Positions 5,435 to 11,365 of a stretch of DNA of 11,365 nucleotides are shown here, in pieces; positions within the stretch are counted from its first letter, which is position 1; each line of letters opens with the position of its first letter. Position numbers and translations under genes: made by a program. Origin of the DNA: an uncultured Duganella sp. (lineage in GTDB: Bacteria; Pseudomonadota; Gammaproteobacteria; Burkholderiales; Burkholderiaceae); assembly GCA_946482635.1 (NCBI GenBank), contig CAMLSG010000179.1, positions 1 through 11,365 of the forward strand. The letters are read 5' to 3'. The notes beneath the pieces were generated by a model. The model was given only the letters and a program-made list of their open reading frames with translations, was not told the DNA's origin and did not search any database.

Positions 5435-6771
5435 AGATCGGCATGCTCACATGGGGCAGCCACGGTGATATCCGTCCCTTTCTTGCCCTTGCCGACGGCC
5501 TGCAATTGGCCGGCAATGAAGTCCACCTGGTGATCACCAGCCTCGAAGCCGGAACGTACGACAAGGTGCGTTCCCCGGTCGGGGCGAAAATCACCGTCCT
5601 GACGCCGCTCACCTTCAGCGCTGAGCAGGCCGAAGCCATCGGCCAGGCTGCCTATCGCATCCGCGATCCGATGAAACAGATGGCGGAGATCTTGCGCCTG
5701 GCGTTTGCACCGGCTGAAGACGCAATGTTCGAGGCGGCCCGGCGCCTGTGCGCGGAATCGGACCTGCTGGTTGGGCATTACTTCATGCACCCGCTGCAGG
5801 TTGCTGCGGAACATGCGGGGCTGCCCTACGTGAGCGTCCTGTTGTCGCATGGCGCCGTGCCAAGCGATTACGTCAATCCTCTCGGCCTGTCGATGCTTGG
5901 CAAGCGCGGCAACCGCCTGCTATGGTGGCTGACCCGCACCCTCCTGAACCGCACTCTGCGCCACTACCCGGACCGGCTGCGCAAGCAATTGGGCATGGCG
6001 CCGATGCGGGATATCGTGTCGGAGGTCTGGGTATCGCGCTACCTGGCGCTGGTGGCGGTCAGCCCGCAGCTCTGCCCACGCCAACCCGACTGGCCCGATT
6101 CGATCCAGGTCTGCGGTTTCCTTGACCGGCCGAACTGTGAACTGGAAGGAGTATTGCCGCCTTCGTTGTCTGGCTTTCTCGCGGCCGGGGAAGCGCCGGT
6201 ATACATGACCTTTGGCAGTTGGATGCCCAAGGACCTCAGGGGGCAAACGATGGCCTTGCGCTTGCTGACCGATGCTGCGCGCGCGGCGAACTGCCGTGCG
6301 ATCATCCAATGCAGCGACTGGAGCGCATGCGGCTTCAGCTCTGACGACCGTATCCTGTACGTGGCGGCGGCGCCTCACCACCAGATTTTCCCCCATTGCA
6401 TGGCAATTGTTCACCACGGCGGTGCCGGGACGACGCAGTCGGCTACGCTGGCGGGCAAGCCTTCGATCGTGGTCGCCAACATCAGTGAGCAGGAGCACTG
6501 GGGCCGTGAGCTGAAGCGTATCGGCGTCGCAGGCAAGCCTGCCAAACGCCGCAATGCGTCGGCAGCCGGCATCGCCGCGCAGATTCGCCATGTGCGTGAG
6601 AACCCTGGGATGAGCGAGCGGGCACGCCGTATTGGGGCGGCAATGCGGCAGGAGGATGGCGTAGCGGAAGCGGTGCGGCAAATCGAGCTTCTGAGCCGCC
6701 GCGTTGCGTCGAATCCGCTGGACGGAAAAAAGGCCAGCGAAGGCTGGCCTGGGGAGGAATATCAGCGGTAG
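5431..6771 (+). CDS. GT1/MurG-like glycosyltransferase (UDP/dTDP-sugar type)
   Basis: This 446-aa protein has the GT-B layout of the sterol-glucosyltransferase/antibiotic-Gtf/RhlB group. The N-terminal acceptor lobe opens with MKIGMLTWGSHGDIRPFLAL, including the glycine-rich GSHGDIRP (9-16). The donor-binding lobe contains PVYMTFGSW (256-264), VAAAPHHQIFPHC (311-323) and the nucleotide-sugar phosphate loop VHHGGAGTT (327-335). ISEQEHWGREL (351-361) replaces the common DQ..WG..V motif. It has no signal peptide. The hydrophobic NRLLWWLTRTLL stretch (161-172) could mediate membrane contact, as in enzymes using lipid acceptors. The start ATG overlaps the stop of the Nudix fusion, so the two are co-translated. 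The acceptor cannot be read from sequence; glycolipid, hopanoid/sterol and secondary metabolite are all possible. The last 35 residues after the fold are low in motif content and their DNA carries a terminator for the opposite strand. The stop overlaps the 3' end of DUF3297 by 10 bp. Confidence 0.87.
   Translation: MKIGMLTWGSHGDIRPFLALADGLQLAGNEVHLVITSLEAGTYDKVRSPVGAKITVLTPLTFSAEQAEAIGQAAYRIRDPMKQMAEILRLAFAPAEDAMFEAARRLCAESDLLVGHYFMHPLQVAAEHAGLPYVSVLLSHGAVPSDYVNPLGLSMLGKRGNRLLWWLTRTLLNRTLRHYPDRLRKQLGMAPMRDIVSEVWVSRYLALVAVSPQLCPRQPDWPDSIQVCGFLDRPNCELEGVLPPSLSGFLAAGEAPVYMTFGSWMPKDLRGQTMALRLLTDAARAANCRAIIQCSDWSACGFSSDDRILYVAAAPHHQIFPHCMAIVHHGGAGTTQSATLAGKPSIVVANISEQEHWGRELKRIGVAGKPAKRRNASAAGIAAQIRHVRENPGMSERARRIGAAMRQEDGVAEAVRQIELLSRRVASNPLDGKKASEGWPGEEYQR
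6726..6750 (-). terminator. Intrinsic terminator of the antitoxin-toxin-DUF3297 operon
   Basis: Read on the minus strand, an 8-bp perfect stem (AGGCCAGC and GCTGGCCT, 6750-6743 and 6738-6731) with a CTTC loop is followed by six T (6731-6726). This is a textbook Rho-independent terminator 12 nt after the DUF3297 stop. It lies inside the coding region of the glycosyltransferase C-terminus on the other strand. The plus strand has no T-run after the stem, so it works mainly for minus-strand transcripts. Confidence 0.85.
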
Positions 6772-7007
6772 AAGGCGTCTACCTTGCCTTTCAGCTTGAT
6801 CAGCATCGGCTGGCCGCGGCGGTCTTTGGCCGTCGCGTGCTGGACTTTGATCCAGCCTTCGCTGATGCAGTATTCCTCAACGTCAAAGCGCTCTTTGTCG
6901 TTGAATTTGATGCCAATGTCGTGCTCGAACACGGCAGCCACGTGGTGCGGGCTGCGCGGGTCGATCGACAGGTGGTCCGGGAGTTCTGGGCGGGTAGTAT
7001 CGTTCAT
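6762..7007 (-). CDS. DUF3297 family protein
   Basis: This 81-aa protein is full-length for the DUF3297 family found widely in proteobacteria. Characteristic segments are LPDHLSIDPRSPHHVAAVFE (9-28), HDIGIKFN, the acidic DVEEYCISEGWIKV (42-55) and the C-terminal RRGQPMLIKLKGKVDAFYR. It is small, charged and probably cytosolic; no biochemical function is established to my knowledge. Its ATG overlaps the toxin stop (ATGA at 7007-7004), there is no Shine-Dalgarno immediately upstream, and a strong terminator follows. This arrangement makes it the last gene of the toxin-antitoxin transcript and suggests translational coupling. A TATAAT hexamer 9-14 nt before the start could alternatively drive a near-leaderless transcript of this gene alone. 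Family call is confident; the connection to the toxin system is inference. Confidence 0.9.
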   Translation of the reverse strand: MNDTTRPELPDHLSIDPRSPHHVAAVFEHDIGIKFNDKERFDVEEYCISEGWIKVQHATAKDRRGQPMLIKLKGKVDAFYR

Positions 7008-7309
7008 GGGGCAGGATTATACCGGAAGCCAGCTTCCCGTTGATGCCGGACGGCCAGTACCAGTATCACGTCCTGCACTGGCTCATACGAATACAGAGCA
7101 ACATATCCGGTCCGCCCTTTGGAGATAACTAACTCCCGCAGGTGCATTTCTGCTGGGCGTCCAACCAGCGGGTGTCGGGCAAGCATACCGATTGCGTCGT
7201 CGATCAGATCCAGCGCGGTGGCGGCAGCTTCTTCGGATTGGGCAGCCAGGAATTCAGAAATGCGCTCCAGGTTGGATAACGCCGTTTCCGAATAAATTAC
7301 TTGCGCCAT
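7004..7309 (-). CDS. Type II toxin, RelE/ParE family
   Basis: This 101-aa protein has the compact RelE/ParE fold signature: an N-terminal strand MAQVIYSETALSNLERISEF (1-20), two long helices, HPLVGRP (46-52), RELVISKGRTGYVALYSYE (58-76) and VLAVRHQREAGF (84-95). Family members either cleave ribosome-bound mRNA (RelE type) or inhibit gyrase (ParE type). The sequence alone does not settle which, although the RHH partner and the GYVALY/RHQREAGF pattern favour the ParE side. The start ATG lies inside the antitoxin gene with a 13-bp overlap, ensuring antitoxin is made first. The stop overlaps the DUF3297 start. The gene appears intact, with no frameshift or premature stop. Confidence 0.9.
   Translation of the reverse strand: MAQVIYSETALSNLERISEFLAAQSEEAAATALDLIDDAIGMLARHPLVGRPAEMHLRELVISKGRTGYVALYSYEPVQDVILVLAVRHQREAGFRYNPAP
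7016..7021 (-). promoter_or_regulatory. TATAAT hexamer inside the toxin 3' end
   Basis: A consensus -10 hexamer reads on the minus strand in the last codons of the toxin gene (Tyr-Asn), with its 3' edge 8 nt before the DUF3297 ATG. Transcription from it would begin almost at the start codon, giving a leaderless message. No good -35 is visible at 16-18 bp, so it may simply be codon coincidence. Confidence 0.25.
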
Positions 7310-7581
7310 GGCTTGGCTGTTGGACGGCTTGCGTTTTTATCCTGCAAGCGCTGTCGAAGGTAAGCGCGTACTTCGTTGGCTTCGTAGCCCGCGCCCGATT
7401 CCAGCAGCTCTGCCCGAGCCGCGATCGCTTCTTCCACGAACTGAGCGCGAATTTCGGTTTGTTCAGTTGCTTGCCTGATGGCCTCTACCATGAAGGCATG
7501 GGTACTTACGCCGAGTTCCTGGGCGGCGGATGCCGCCCGTTCCTTCAAGTCCTCCGGCAATTTAAGCGATGTGGTCGACAT
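7297..7581 (-). CDS. Ribbon-helix-helix antitoxin (CopG/ParD-like)
   Basis: This 94-aa antitoxin has an N-terminal RHH DNA-binding domain: the strand TTSLKLPEDLKERAASAAQE (3-22) followed by LGVSTHAFMVEAIRQATEQ (23-41). The C-terminal part is helical and charged (about 45-80, AQFVEEAIAARAELLESGAG), the segment that normally wraps around and neutralises the toxin. The tail ends in basic residues (TAKPWRK). AGAGG-like purines (GAGAGGG, 7592-7586 on the minus strand) with about 5-nt spacing support the ATG at 7581. It overlaps the toxin by 13 bp. Tandem operator-like repeats lie 19 bp upstream, consistent with autorepression. Only about 40 bp separate it from the upstream acyl-CoA dehydrogenase stop on the same strand, so readthrough from that gene is possible. 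Confidence 0.88.
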   Translation of the reverse strand: MSTTSLKLPEDLKERAASAAQELGVSTHAFMVEAIRQATEQTEIRAQFVEEAIAARAELLESGAGYEANEVRAYLRQRLQDKNASRPTAKPWRK

Positions 7582-7599
7582 GGTGCCCTCTCGATGTTC

Positions 7600-7619
7600 G
7601 GTGACACCATGGTAACACC
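7600..7619 (-). promoter_or_regulatory. Tandem 9-bp operator-like repeats of the toxin-antitoxin promoter
   Basis: On the minus strand GGTGTTACC (7619-7611) and GGTGTCACC (7608-7600) are direct repeats matching at 8 of 9 positions with an 11-bp period, placing both on the same face of the helix. The junction also forms a palindrome (ACCATGGT core with GGTG/CACC ends). Such closely phased short repeats are what RHH dimers bind cooperatively. Location directly upstream of the antitoxin gene supports an autoregulatory operator. The promoter hexamers themselves are not clear. Confidence 0.55.
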
Positions 7620-7620
7620 T

Positions 7621-9225
7621 TTACATTGGCCAGGCGCGGTCGATGATGGCAGGGAGGGTGCTGGTATCGGGCAGGGTGCCGTAGATGCGGCCGTGCGCGT
7701 TGTCGAAGCGGCTGGCGATGAAGGCGTCGGCCACTGCGGCAGGGGCACGTTCTCGCAGCAGGCGGGCCTGAAGCAGAAGGACCAGCGACTGCGCGCTGCG
7801 GCGGGCCAGGGCCTCCTGCGGCGCCGGGCTGGCGAGCAGGCTGCCCAGAGCGGCGACGTGCGGCCGCAGGGCGGCATCGTCGCGGCAGCCGTCTTGCAGG
7901 TCGGCCAGCAGCGCGGCCATTGCCTCCGGCTCGCGCGCGACGGCGCGCAGCAGGTCGAGCGCCATCACATTGCCGGAACCTTCCCAGATCGACAGCACAG
8001 GCGTTTCGCGGTACAGGCGCCCCATCGGGCCTTCATCCATATAGCCGTTGCCGCCAAAGACTTCCATTGCTTCGGCCGACAGCTCGATCGAGCGCTTGGT
8101 GGTCCACAGCTTGCCGGCCGGGGTGACAATGCGCTGGTAGGCGCGCTCCAGCGGGCTGTCGTCGTGGTCGAAGGCTTCGGCCATGCGCATCATCAGTTGC
8201 GTGGCCGCTTCGCTTTCCAGTGCCATGTCGGCCAGCACGTTCTGCATCAGCGGCTGCTCGACCAGCCGTTTGCCGAACGCTTGCCGCTGGCGCGCATGGT
8301 GGATTGCCTGCACTACGCACTGCCGCATCAGGCTGGCCGCGCCCATCACGCAGTTCAGCCGCGTGATGTTGGCCATTTCAATGATGGTGGGGATGCCGCG
8401 GCCTTCCTTGCCCACCATGCGGCCCCAGGCCCCGTTGAATTCCACTTCGCTGCTGGCGTTGGAGCGGTTGCCGATTTTTTCCTTCAGGCGCTGGATCTGC
8501 ACCGCATTCTCGCTGCCATCGGGCCGGTAGCGAGGTACGAAGAAGCAGGACAGGCCGCCTTCGGTGCGGGCCAGCACCAGGTGGGCGTCGCACATTGGCG
8601 CGGAAAAGAACCATTTGTGGCCGGTCAGCTCGTAGCCGCCGGCTACGGCTTCGGCGCGCGTGGTGTTGGTGCGCAGGTCGGATCCGCCCTGTTTTTCCGT
8701 CATGCCCATGCCGACCAGGATCGAGTCCTTTTGTTCCAGCGGAATGTCGCGCGGGTCGTAAGTTCGCGAGAACAACTTGGGCGCCAGCTGCTCGAACAAT
8801 TCCGGCTCTTGCCGCAGCACGGGCACGCAGGCCAGTGTCATCGAGTGCGGGCACTGGCTGCCGGATTCGATCTGGTGGTGCATCGAGAAGGCTGCCGCGT
8901 AGGCTGGCCATGCGCCGGGCCGCGAATCGGAGTAGGGCTGGGTGATCATGCCCTGCTCGCGCGCCATGCGCATCATGCCGTGCCAGGACGGGTGGAATTC
9001 GACTCGGTCGATGCGGCGGCCCTGGCGGTCGAAGGTGTGCAGTTCGGGCTTGAAGTGATTGGCTTCTTCCGCCATGCGGATCGTGGCTGCGCTGCCAAGC
9101 GCTGTGCCGTAGGCTGCAAGTTCGGCCTCGTGGGCGCCGGCGCCGGCGCGGCGAACGCCTTCCTGCAGCGCGAGGTCGGTGGTGTACAGGTTATAGCCGT
9201 TCAACTCGTTGGTCAGGTTGTCCAT
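7621..9225 (-). CDS. AidB-like acyl-CoA dehydrogenase family protein
   Basis: This 534-aa protein is close to the size of E. coli AidB and much longer than ordinary acyl-CoA dehydrogenases. Visible motifs are the long AidB-type N-terminal helical region, MTEKQGGSDLR (175-185, flavin/substrate contact), GHKWFFSAP (202-210), RQRQAFGKRL (312-321), EVFGGNGY (388-395) and RLYRETPVLSIWEGSGNV (403-420). The last of these carries the E415 equivalent of the acyl-CoA dehydrogenase base and is a hallmark of this subgroup. It is FAD-binding and cytosolic. AidB is linked to protection against alkylation damage and binds DNA, with weak isovaleryl-CoA dehydrogenase activity; which role applies here is unknown. 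AAGGAG on the minus strand lies 10 nt before the ATG, a slightly long spacing. It is divergent from a TetR gene that probably regulates it. The toxin-antitoxin genes follow on the same strand after 40 bp without a visible terminator. Confidence 0.9.
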   Translation of the reverse strand: MDNLTNELNGYNLYTTDLALQEGVRRAGAGAHEAELAAYGTALGSAATIRMAEEANHFKPELHTFDRQGRRIDRVEFHPSWHGMMRMAREQGMITQPYSDSRPGAWPAYAAAFSMHHQIESGSQCPHSMTLACVPVLRQEPELFEQLAPKLFSRTYDPRDIPLEQKDSILVGMGMTEKQGGSDLRTNTTRAEAVAGGYELTGHKWFFSAPMCDAHLVLARTEGGLSCFFVPRYRPDGSENAVQIQRLKEKIGNRSNASSEVEFNGAWGRMVGKEGRGIPTIIEMANITRLNCVMGAASLMRQCVVQAIHHARQRQAFGKRLVEQPLMQNVLADMALESEAATQLMMRMAEAFDHDDSPLERAYQRIVTPAGKLWTTKRSIELSAEAMEVFGGNGYMDEGPMGRLYRETPVLSIWEGSGNVMALDLLRAVAREPEAMAALLADLQDGCRDDAALRPHVAALGSLLASPAPQEALARRSAQSLVLLLQARLLRERAPAAVADAFIASRFDNAHGRIYGTLPDTSTLPAIIDRAWPM

Positions 9226-9286
9226 TGCGGCGCAGCTCCTTGATTAATCTGAAAGAAAGTGTAATGCTCGGCGCTTTCCCGGGTGT

Positions 9287-9297
9287 TCGGATTCCGA
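9287..9297. promoter_or_regulatory. 11-bp palindrome in the AidB-like/TetR intergenic region
   Basis: TCGGA-T-TCCGA is perfectly symmetric around one T and ends 2 nt before the ATG at 9300 preferred for the TetR gene. TetR repressors commonly bind short palindromes between themselves and a divergent target, so this is a candidate half of their operator. If translation really starts at the upstream ATG (9264), the site would be coding. It is shorter than most TetR operators. Confidence 0.3.
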
Positions 9298-9299
9298 CC

Positions 9300-9956
9300 A
9301 TGCAAGCACCACTTCCTGCCGCGCCAAAGCGGCGAAAACCGACACAGTCGCGCGCCCGTGCCACGGCGCAGGCCATCGAGCAGGCTTTCGTGCAGCTGCT
9401 GGTGGAGAAGGGCTATGCGCAGGTGTCCATTCGCCAGGTGCTGGCGCTGGCGGGCGTTGGCGCGGGCAGCTTCTACGAATACTTCGCCAGCAAGGAAGCG
9501 CTGGCCGCAGTGAGCATCCGCCAGCGCGTGCGCGCCATTGCCGATGCCCTGGCAGTTGCGGCACAGGCTGCGCAGGACCTGCCCCTGCCTGAACGGGTCG
9601 ACGCGCTGCTGGAAGCGCAGCTCCAGGCGCCGCTGGCAGAACCCGAACAGTGGGCTGCCCTGTTCCACCTGGAGCGCCAGGTGTCGAAACCGCAGGCGTT
9701 CCGCGAGCTTTACCGGGAGTTTGTCGCCCTGTGGGAGCGCGGCCTGGGCGCCGGTGCGGACTGGCCGGACGGCGCACCGCTGGCCGATGCGGCATTCGCA
9801 GCGCACGCAATCGCTTACAGCCTGGTCTCGCAGACCCTGATGGCGCGCAGCGAGCGGCCGGAGGCGGCTGCCCTACGCGCGCTGGTGCGGCAGGCGGTGC
9901 ATGGGTATTTGTCCGTGGTGGCGCCGCGCGCTTACCGCGGTTGCCTGGTGTTCTGA
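9300..9956 (+). CDS. TetR/AcrR family transcriptional regulator
   Basis: From ATG 9300 this is a 218-aa one-component regulator. The N-terminal TetR HTH domain runs from about residue 16 (SRARATAQAIEQAFVQLL) through EKGYAQVSIRQVLALAGVGA to the hallmark GSFYEYFASKEALAA. The remaining C-terminal residues (about 75-218) are helical and Ala/Leu-rich with little recognisable sequence, as usual for the ligand/dimerisation part of TetR proteins. Alternative in-frame starts are ATG 9264 (12 residues longer) and ATG 9225, which overlaps the AidB-like start. None has a strong Shine-Dalgarno, and 9300 gives the most typical distance to the HTH. It is divergent from the AidB-like gene with under 80 bp between starts and is followed after 11 bp by an esterase gene. 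Control of both neighbours is a reasonable inference; the effector is unknown. Confidence 0.87.
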   Translation: MQAPLPAAPKRRKPTQSRARATAQAIEQAFVQLLVEKGYAQVSIRQVLALAGVGAGSFYEYFASKEALAAVSIRQRVRAIADALAVAAQAAQDLPLPERVDALLEAQLQAPLAEPEQWAALFHLERQVSKPQAFRELYREFVALWERGLGAGADWPDGAPLADAAFAAHAIAYSLVSQTLMARSERPEAAALRALVRQAVHGYLSVVAPRAYRGCLVF

Positions 9957-9967
9957 AAGGAGAAGGC

Positions 9968-10810
9968 ATGGCGAGCAGGAGGCAGGTGTTGGGCATGGCG
10001 GCAGGCGCGTTGGCGGCCGCTGTGGCGCGGGCTGGCGAGATGGCGCAGGCAGTTTCACCAGCCGCCCCGCTGGCGATTGGCGAAACCTTCACGATGGAGT
10101 CGAAGGTCCTCGGCGAGACCCGCCGCATCAATGTCTACTCGGCGCGCGCCTGGGACGTGAAGCCGGACGCCCCGCTGCCCGTGCTGTTCATGCTCGATGG
10201 CGGCGTGGCGGAAGATTTTGTCCATACCGCGGGCCTGCTGCAAGTCTCGGTGGCCAGCCTGGTGACGCGTTCATTCATGCTGGTGGGGATCGAGAACACC
10301 CAGCGCCGCCGCGACATGACGGCCCCCACCGAAAACGCTGAGGACAGGAAGATCGCTCCGGTGGTCGGCGGCTCGGCCGCCTTCCGCCGCTTCATACGCG
10401 AAGAGTTGATGCCGCAGGTGAAAGCGCGCTACAACACGACCGGCGAAACTGCACTGGTCGGCGAATCGCTGGCCGGCATGTTCGTGCTGGAGACTTTCCT
10501 GCAGTCGCCGGAGATGTTCGACACCTTCATCGCCATCGATCCAACGCTATGGTGGAACAATCGCCAGATACTGAAGACGGCCGCCGACACGCTGCGCTCC
10601 CGCAAGCGACTGGACAAGACCCTGTTCATCGCCACCAGCGGCGAGAAGGGACAGCCGGAACTGGCAAAGCAGCTGGAGCAGGCGCTGGGCAGCGTGAAGG
10701 TAGAAGGCTTGCAATGGCAAATTGCGCCGATGCTCGAGGAAACCCATATGACGATCGGCCATCCGGCCGCGATGCGCGCCTTCCGCTCGGTGTTCAAGCC
10801 GGCTGCGTGA
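9968..10810 (+). CDS. Probable Tat-exported serine esterase, alpha/beta hydrolase (esterase D/IroE-like)
   Basis: This 280-aa protein begins MASRRQVLGMAAGALAAAVA, a twin-arginine-like signal (SRRQVLG then a hydrophobic run) with likely cleavage near residues 22-28. The catalytic domain is of the putative-esterase (PF00756, Fes/IroE/esterase D) type. VLFMLDGG (72-79) forms the oxyanion-side strand, FIREELMPQVKARY (142-155) is the typical family helix, and LVGESLAGMFVLE (163-175) carries the nucleophile S167 in GxSxG. IAIDPTLWW (188-196) is another family hallmark, and ETHMTIGH (258-265) offers the catalytic histidine. Members hydrolyse siderophore esters, S-formylglutathione or other acyl esters; the export signal argues for a periplasmic substrate. 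The start is firmly set by AAAGGAG (9956-9962) 5 nt before ATG, directly after the TetR stop, so the two are very likely co-transcribed. The 3' end overlaps the convergent hydrolase by 17 bp. Confidence 0.85.
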   Translation: MASRRQVLGMAAGALAAAVARAGEMAQAVSPAAPLAIGETFTMESKVLGETRRINVYSARAWDVKPDAPLPVLFMLDGGVAEDFVHTAGLLQVSVASLVTRSFMLVGIENTQRRRDMTAPTENAEDRKIAPVVGGSAAFRRFIREELMPQVKARYNTTGETALVGESLAGMFVLETFLQSPEMFDTFIAIDPTLWWNNRQILKTAADTLRSRKRLDKTLFIATSGEKGQPELAKQLEQALGSVKVEGLQWQIAPMLEETHMTIGHPAAMRAFRSVFKPAA

Positions 10811-11365
10811 ACTGCGCCTGCAGGAAGCTAGCGATCTTCTGCTGAGTAGCGGGCAGGTAAGGGATATTCAGGTGGTCGGAGTCAGGAATGATTTCGTCGT
10901 GGTGCAGGCAGGTCAGCTTGCTGACCAGTTCATTGGTATGCGAGTGCGGCACGATATCGTCGCTGGCCGCGCGCAGCACATAGGTCGGCGCCGCCAGCTG
11001 GGTTGCATGCTTGACCGACTCGAAGCGATGCTGCAGCAGCATCGACACCGGCAGGGCCGGGAACTTGCGCTGCGCCAGCGCCAGGATCGAATCGTAAGGC
11101 GTGATCAGCACAGTAGCCTGCACCCGGCGCTGCATCGCTGCCTGCACCGCGACGCCGGAACCCAGGCTGCGTCCCACCACAGCAATGCGGGTCGGGTCGA
11201 CCTTGTGATGCTTGCACAGCCAGTCCAGCTGCATGCAGGCGTCGGCCACCAGCAATTCCTCGCCCGGTTCGCCGTGCGAATCGCCGTAGCCGCGGTAGTT
11301 CAGGGTCAGCACCGTCATGCCGGGGAACAGGTTGCCGGCGTCGCGCACCAGCCAGGACACTTCTT
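10794..11365 (-). CDS. Alpha/beta hydrolase, C-terminal part; start lies beyond the right edge
   Basis: About 190 residues are visible and the frame is open to the right edge of the window, so the N-terminus is missing. A GTG near the edge (11360) is more likely an internal valine than the start, because the sequence following it (VSWLVRDAGNLFPG) is normally preceded by the first strands and oxyanion loop. Visible motifs are TVLTLNYRGYGDSHGEP, the nucleophile elbow AVVGRSLGSG with Ser in GxSxG, VLRAASDDIVPH with the catalytic Asp, and PDSDHLNIP with the catalytic His. All three triad members are therefore present. It resembles the Bem46/FrsA-like serine hydrolases, whose substrates are mostly unknown. 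It overlaps the convergent esterase gene by 17 bp. Confidence 0.82.
   Translation of the reverse strand, partial: EVSWLVRDAGNLFPGMTVLTLNYRGYGDSHGEPGEELLVADACMQLDWLCKHHKVDPTRIAVVGRSLGSGVAVQAAMQRRVQATVLITPYDSILALAQRKFPALPVSMLLQHRFESVKHATQLAAPTYVLRAASDDIVPHSHTNELVSKLTCLHHDEIIPDSDHLNIPYLPATQQKIASFLQAQFTQPA

Noticed and set aside
5920..6681. Minus-strand open frame of about 250 codons opposite the glycosyltransferase
   Set aside because: Arg/His/Ala-rich translation typical of antisense frames in high-GC genes; no motif.
7192..9243. Plus-strand open frame of about 680 codons antisense to the AidB-like gene
   Set aside because: Its translation is rich in Gly, Ala, His, Arg and Gln with no family motif, and it is explained by the strong G/C third-position bias of the real gene on the other strand.
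9650..9967. Upstream extension of the esterase reading frame across the TetR gene
   Set aside because: The esterase has a strong AAAGGAG at the right distance from ATG 9968 and a signal peptide beginning there; the upstream part is a shadow of the TetR coding sequence.
1..11365. Search for CRISPR arrays, tRNA/rRNA genes, insertion sequences and attachment sites
   Set aside because: No regularly spaced repeats, no cloverleaf-like segments, no transposase or integrase motifs and no paired terminal repeats were seen by eye.

Overview
The window looks like chromosomal DNA of a high-GC betaproteobacterium. Oxalobacteraceae (Massilia/Duganella/Janthinobacterium-like) is the most likely family, judged from codon use (strong G/C third positions) and from the family types present: DUF3297, an AidB-like acyl-CoA dehydrogenase beside a TetR regulator, and NudK. 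No rRNA, tRNA, CRISPR array, transposase, integrase or phage gene is visible. The genus is an inference from remembered protein families, not from a search.

Layout, left to right. (1) 36-614 (+) encodes a hypoxanthine/deoxyinosine DNA glycosylase, convergent with 621-1691 (-), an exported beta-propeller-like protein of unknown role. (2) 1692-2046 is a 355-bp AT-rich gap holding two palindromes, one of them 21 bp. (3) 2047-3126 (+) encodes a full-length bacterial Suppressor-of-fused (SUFU) homologue, followed after 10 bp by a small membrane-anchored protein (3137-3565). (4) 3629-4360 (-) encodes an exported YiiX-type permuted NlpC/P60 hydrolase. It is divergent from 4496-5434 (+), a NudK-type Nudix hydrolase fused in frame to a second domain resembling nucleoside 2-deoxyribosyltransferases. 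That gene overlaps by 4 bp (ATGA) a GT1/MurG-like glycosyltransferase (5431-6771). A perfect FadR/PdhR-type palindrome lies inside the spacer of the best promoter candidate for this pair. (5) On the minus strand, an RHH antitoxin (7297-7581), a RelE/ParE toxin (7004-7309) and a DUF3297 gene (6762-7007) overlap one another and end at an intrinsic terminator that is buried in the 3' end of the glycosyltransferase gene. (6) 7621-9225 (-) encodes an AidB-like acyl-CoA dehydrogenase, divergent from a TetR regulator (about 9300-9956, +) and a co-oriented, probably Tat-exported esterase (9968-10810). (7) 10794 to the right edge (-) is the C-terminal part of a serine alpha/beta hydrolase whose start lies outside the window.

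Possible working units are: nucleotide-sugar turnover plus glycosyl transfer (Nudix fusion and GT, one operon); a toxin-antitoxin cassette transcriptionally and probably translationally coupled to DUF3297; and a TetR-controlled AidB-like/esterase locus. The items most worth following up are the SUFU gene and its small partner, the Nudix-transferase fusion with its operator-like site, and the three-gene toxin-antitoxin-DUF3297 overlap. I did not find clear evidence for a wholly new multi-gene defence or biosynthetic system.
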